This document shows positions 61,603 to 64,000 of a stretch of 64,000 nucleotides of DNA, piece by piece. The stretch lies in contig JAZRMX010000014.1 in NCBI GenBank assembly GCA_045647885.1, positions 62,001-126,000 on the forward strand, given 5' to 3'. Origin of the DNA: HGM04593 sp045647885 (GTDB lineage Bacteria > Bacteroidota > Bacteroidia > Bacteroidales > Bacteroidaceae). The stretch's first letter is position 1. Each line of letters opens with the position of its first letter. A program made the position numbers and the translations under genes. Below the pieces are notes generated by a model. It made no database searches and was not told where the DNA came from. It worked only from the letters and a program-made list of their open reading frames with translations.

Positions 61603-61691
61603 ATCTTATGTTTTTTTAAATGTTTGTAATAAAAAAATAGTAAAACAAAGGATTCCAGCAACGAGTGCCGGAACCCATCATTGTTTTTCAT
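61599..61691 (-). other. Possible 30-codon upstream open frame in the greA leader
   Basis: ATG at 61691 opens 30 codons (MKNNDGFRHSLLES then a hydrophobic VLLFFYY run) ending in TGA that overlaps the greA ATG by ATGA. No ribosome site is visible and the start may lie almost at the transcription start, so this may be chance in an AT-rich leader. Confidence 0.25.
61650..61676 (-). promoter_or_regulatory. Terminator-like hairpin in the greA leader
   Basis: Read on the minus strand, GGGTTCCGGCA pairs with TGCTGGAATCC (9 of 11 pairs, two mismatches) and is followed by TTTGTTTTA. It lies between the greA promoter and start, about 20-45 bases into the transcript, and could end or pause transcription early. 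Confidence 0.5.
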
Positions 61692-61698
61692 TTCTTTG

Positions 61699-61728
61699 CA
61701 AAGATAGCTCTTAAAAAATAAAAAGCAA
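61699..61728 (-). promoter_or_regulatory. Promoter of greA
   Basis: Minus strand TTG (61726-61728) and TATCTTTG (61699-61706) are exactly 19 bases apart, a full consensus match. Confidence 0.8.
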
Positions 61729-61799
61729 ATTAAATGTGAAAAATTTTACTTTTATAAAGTTGCTTAACATCTTTTTTTTATGTGATTTATCTTTCTTCT

Positions 61800-62978
61800 T
61801 TATTTGTCCAGCAGTTCTTCTATGGTGCTTTCCAGGTTTTTTATCTGCGTGTCGCGGAATACAATTTCGTTATCCCTGTTTATAAGGTAATATGTGGGCA
61901 ATTGCTGCAGGTTGTAGAGCAGTATGTTTCTCGATGCTTGTCCTGCGCCGTCGCGCACACAAATCCACGGCAGGTTGTCGGCGGAGTTGTTCCAGAAACT
62001 CTCGTCGGTGTCGAAAGATACCTGGTACACTTCGAGTCCCCTGTTGTGGTACTTGTTGTAAATTTCGCGCAATCCCACGTTGCGGCTGCTTATGCCTGCA
62101 ATGCTGTAGACAGTGAAGTCGAGCAGCACCACTTTGCCTTTGAGTGAACGGAGGCTTATGGTGTCGCCGTTCACATCGGGGAGTTCTATGTTGAAAAGTC
62201 CTATCTTTTCAACCCCTTCGCTGTTTATGTCTATGGTGTCGCGTGGCGCTGCGGGGCGTGTAGCAGCCATGCCTTTTGTAGCTATGTTATAAAGATGTAT
62301 CGCGCGCGTTGCGTGTGGATGGGCAATGTGCAGGGAGTTTGCTACGGCTGCAAAACAGCGGCTGTCGAAACGGTTGGCAGTGGGCGTGAAAATGGGCTCT
62401 CCGTTTATACGCAGGAAGAGTGCGTAGTATGCTGCCGCCTTCTCGGGTGTTGGGGCAATGTATTGAGAAAAAATGTTTTTCTTGAACTCGCCAATGAGGT
62501 TATATATTGTTTCACGTGTTTCGCCAATGGCCGGTGTGCTGTTCTTTATAAGCTGTGTAACCTGTTGTTGCAGCGATAGTTCAAGTGCTGCCAACTCTTT
62601 TATTCGCAAACTCTCGGGCGAGCCTTCAATGCGGCAGCTGTCGGTGAAATGTTTGGCATCGGTGGTTATTTTTACCGTTTCTGTGGAGTCTATGGCAATG
62701 GTTATGCGGCGGCCGTTGTCTTGCAGCTGCAAAGAGTAGAAATCGTAGCATTCGGGTTTCTGGGCGCTGAAAGAAAAATCTCCTTCCTTGCCGAGTTTTA
62801 TGGAGTCTATCTTCTCGCTACGGCCTATGCCGATGTGTGAAAAATAGAGCATTTTGCCTTCGGCATTCTTCACTTCGCCTTCAATGGTGAAGCGTGGTTC
62901 CTGTGTGCACGAAAAGAGTGTTGCAAGCATGGTTGCTACCGGCAGAGCAAGTAGCGTTCTTATATATGCCTTGTTCAT
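61800..62978 (-). CDS. Thioredoxin-fold lipoprotein lacking the CXXC
   Basis: A 392-residue lipoprotein with signal ending MLATLFSC. Residues about 25-125 resemble the DUF4369 domain that precedes thioredoxin-like domains in Bacteroidales (RFTIEGEVKNAEGKMLYFSH). Residues about 250-392 form an AhpC/TSA-like thioredoxin fold (IELPDVNGDTISLRSLKGKV, VVLLDF, ... QLPTYYLINRDNEIVFRD). The expected WCXXC is missing: the sequence after LLDF reads TVYSIAGISSRN, so it has no redox cysteines there. It may be a binding or chaperone protein rather than a disulfide reductase. Single gene, divergent from pnp. Confidence 0.88.
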   Translation of the reverse strand: MNKAYIRTLLALPVATMLATLFSCTQEPRFTIEGEVKNAEGKMLYFSHIGIGRSEKIDSIKLGKEGDFSFSAQKPECYDFYSLQLQDNGRRITIAIDSTETVKITTDAKHFTDSCRIEGSPESLRIKELAALELSLQQQVTQLIKNSTPAIGETRETIYNLIGEFKKNIFSQYIAPTPEKAAAYYALFLRINGEPIFTPTANRFDSRCFAAVANSLHIAHPHATRAIHLYNIATKGMAATRPAAPRDTIDINSEGVEKIGLFNIELPDVNGDTISLRSLKGKVVLLDFTVYSIAGISSRNVGLREIYNKYHNRGLEVYQVSFDTDESFWNNSADNLPWICVRDGAGQASRNILLYNLQQLPTYYLINRDNEIVFRDTQIKNLESTIEELLDK

Positions 62979-63030
62979 AACTTGTTAAAAATCTTTTTTC
63001 TATTTGTGGTATTTTTGAAAAATTATCGTA

Positions 63031-63038
63031 CAAAGATA
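63031..63038 (-). promoter_or_regulatory. -7 box of the thioredoxin-fold gene
   Basis: Minus strand TATCTTTG, 53 bases upstream of the ATG at 62978. Upstream TTG not evident. Confidence 0.45.
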
Positions 63039-63059
63039 GCGAAAATGTGGAAATTTATA

Positions 63060-63067
63060 TATCTTTG
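63060..63067 (+). promoter_or_regulatory. -7 box of pnp
   Basis: TATCTTTG, 44 bases before the pnp ATG. It lies 21 bases from the divergent box at 63031-63038, so the two promoters overlap. Confidence 0.5.
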
Positions 63068-63110
63068 CGAGAATTTAGATGTTTAAAACACAATTAACGT
63101 ATAAAAAAAG

Positions 63111-64000
63111 ATGAATGTTGTAACAAAAAATGTGGCTTTGCCCGATGGTCGCGTTATCACCATTGAGACAGGTAAGCTTGCAAAACAAGCTGACGGTTCT
63201 GTGATGTTGCGCTTGGGTAACACAATGTTGTTGGCGACCGTGTGTGCAGCAAAGGATGCTGTTCCCGGCACCGATTTTATGCCTTTGCAGGTAGAGTATA
63301 AAGAGAAGTATGCTTCTTTCGGCCGTTTCCCCGGTGGTTTCACAAAACGCGAGGGTAAGGCTTCTGATTATGAGATTCTTACTTGTCGTTTGGTTGACCG
63401 CGCTTTGCGTCCCCTCTTCCCCGATAACTACCACGCTGAGGTATATGTAAATATCGTACTCTTCTCGGCTGACGGTGTTGATATGCCCGACGCTCTTGCA
63501 GGTCTTGCAGCTTCGGCAGCACTTGCAGTTTCAGATATTCCTTTCGGTGGTCCCATCTCTGAGGTGCGTGTTGCACGTATCGGTGGCGAGTTTGTGGTTA
63601 ACCCCACATTCGCACAGCTTGAGGAGGCTGATATGGATGTTATGGTTGCTGCAACATACGACAACATTATGATGGTCGAGGGTGAGATGAAAGAGGTTTC
63701 AGAGGCCGACCTGTTGGAGGCTATGAAAGTTGCTCACGAGGCTATCAAAGTTCACTGCAAGGCTCAGATGGAGCTTATGGAAGAGGTTGGCAAGACCGTT
63801 AAACGCGAGTACTGCCACGAGGTGAACGACGAGGATTTGCGCTCACAGGTTCACGCAGCTTGCTATGCAAAAGCATACGAGGTTGCAGCAAGCGGCAACA
63901 ACGACAAGCACGGTCGTGCTGCGGCTTTCGATGCAATCAAGGAGGAATTCAAAGCTCAGTTCACCGACGAGGAACTCGAGGAGAAGGGTGCGCTTATCGA
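63111..64000 (+). CDS. pnp: Polynucleotide phosphorylase, 5' part
   Basis: The first 296 codons of PNPase; the gene runs off the right edge. Visible: the first RNase PH domain, with GRVITIETGKLAKQADGSVML, VEYKEKYASFGRFPGGFTKREG (two parts), EILTCRLVDRALRPLFP, and FSADGVDMPDALAGLAASAAL, then the linking helical domain (VNDEDLRSQVHAACYAKAYE). The enzyme degrades RNA 3' to 5' with phosphate. The second RNase PH domain, KH and S1 domains lie beyond the window. Confidence 0.97.
   Translation, partial: MNVVTKNVALPDGRVITIETGKLAKQADGSVMLRLGNTMLLATVCAAKDAVPGTDFMPLQVEYKEKYASFGRFPGGFTKREGKASDYEILTCRLVDRALRPLFPDNYHAEVYVNIVLFSADGVDMPDALAGLAASAALAVSDIPFGGPISEVRVARIGGEFVVNPTFAQLEEADMDVMVAATYDNIMMVEGEMKEVSEADLLEAMKVAHEAIKVHCKAQMELMEEVGKTVKREYCHEVNDEDLRSQVHAACYAKAYEVAASGNNDKHGRAAAFDAIKEEFKAQFTDEELEEKGALI

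Noticed and set aside
1..64000. CRISPR array, rRNA operon, insertion sequence or origin
   Set aside because: No regularly spaced direct repeats, no rRNA motifs, no transposase-like frame and no DnaA-box cluster noticed on reading through the window.

Overview
The window is chromosomal DNA of a Bacteroidales bacterium (phylum Bacteroidota), probably host-associated. The evidence is two SusC/SusD pairs, many lipoproteins, S46 dipeptidyl-peptidase, a TsaE/PorX/PorW/YgiQ cluster, and promoters of the Bacteroides type (-7 box TAnnTTTG or TATCTTCG, with TTG about 19-21 bases upstream). Genus cannot be assigned from the sequence alone. Most of the window is orderly chromosome. No transposase, integrase, CRISPR array or rRNA gene was found.

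Layout. 1-2494 (minus): a mannoside-use operon with a GH5-type mannanase lipoprotein, a ROK sugar kinase and the first 30 codons of a probable GH92 alpha-mannosidase. 2622-11542 (plus): one long operon with electron-transfer flavoprotein (etfB, etfA), acyl-CoA dehydrogenase, a SlyD-like FKBP, chorismate synthase, a multi-spanning membrane protein and a beta-propeller lipoprotein carrying a haem-binding CINCH motif; it ends at a 20-bp perfect stem. 11698-27641 (plus): a twin unit, fasciclin lipoprotein-SusC-SusD repeated twice, with no enzyme or regulator. 27720-28674: a sirtuin without zinc cysteines and a 54-residue rubredoxin. 28720-36200 (minus): ygiQ, a small unknown protein, tsaE, porX, porW and a His/Cys-rich membrane-anchored protein, from one promoter.

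36501-40294 (plus): two FKBP isomerases, an Lrp/AsnC regulator and a fused class-I amidotransferase (C26)/M19 dipeptidase. 40440-42727: tRNA-Pro(GGG), then a KAP-family P-loop NTPase bracketed by two imperfect copies of the tRNA 3' flank and its terminator, a possible integration islet. 42904-50591: alanine dehydrogenase, then a cell-surface glycan block (MsbA-like ABC exporter, GT2, GT4, and on the opposite strand a TagF-like polymerase and another GT2). 50927-54613: a large secreted CotH-kinase protein with a discoidin-like domain, dockerin-like repeats and a C-terminal tail resembling type IX sorting tails. 54694-64000: xpt, S46 peptidase, plsC, a stand-alone MetH reactivation domain coupled to dihydroorotase, a HIT protein, greA with a structured leader, a thioredoxin-fold lipoprotein lacking its CXXC, and the 5' part of pnp.

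Most interesting for follow-up: the twin fasciclin-SusCD locus, the tRNA-Pro/KAP islet, the PorX-PorW pair together with a tail-bearing CotH/dockerin protein, the C26-M19 fusion, the haem-motif propeller lipoprotein, the split MetH activation domain and the greA leader. All family calls were made by reading motifs; no database search was run.
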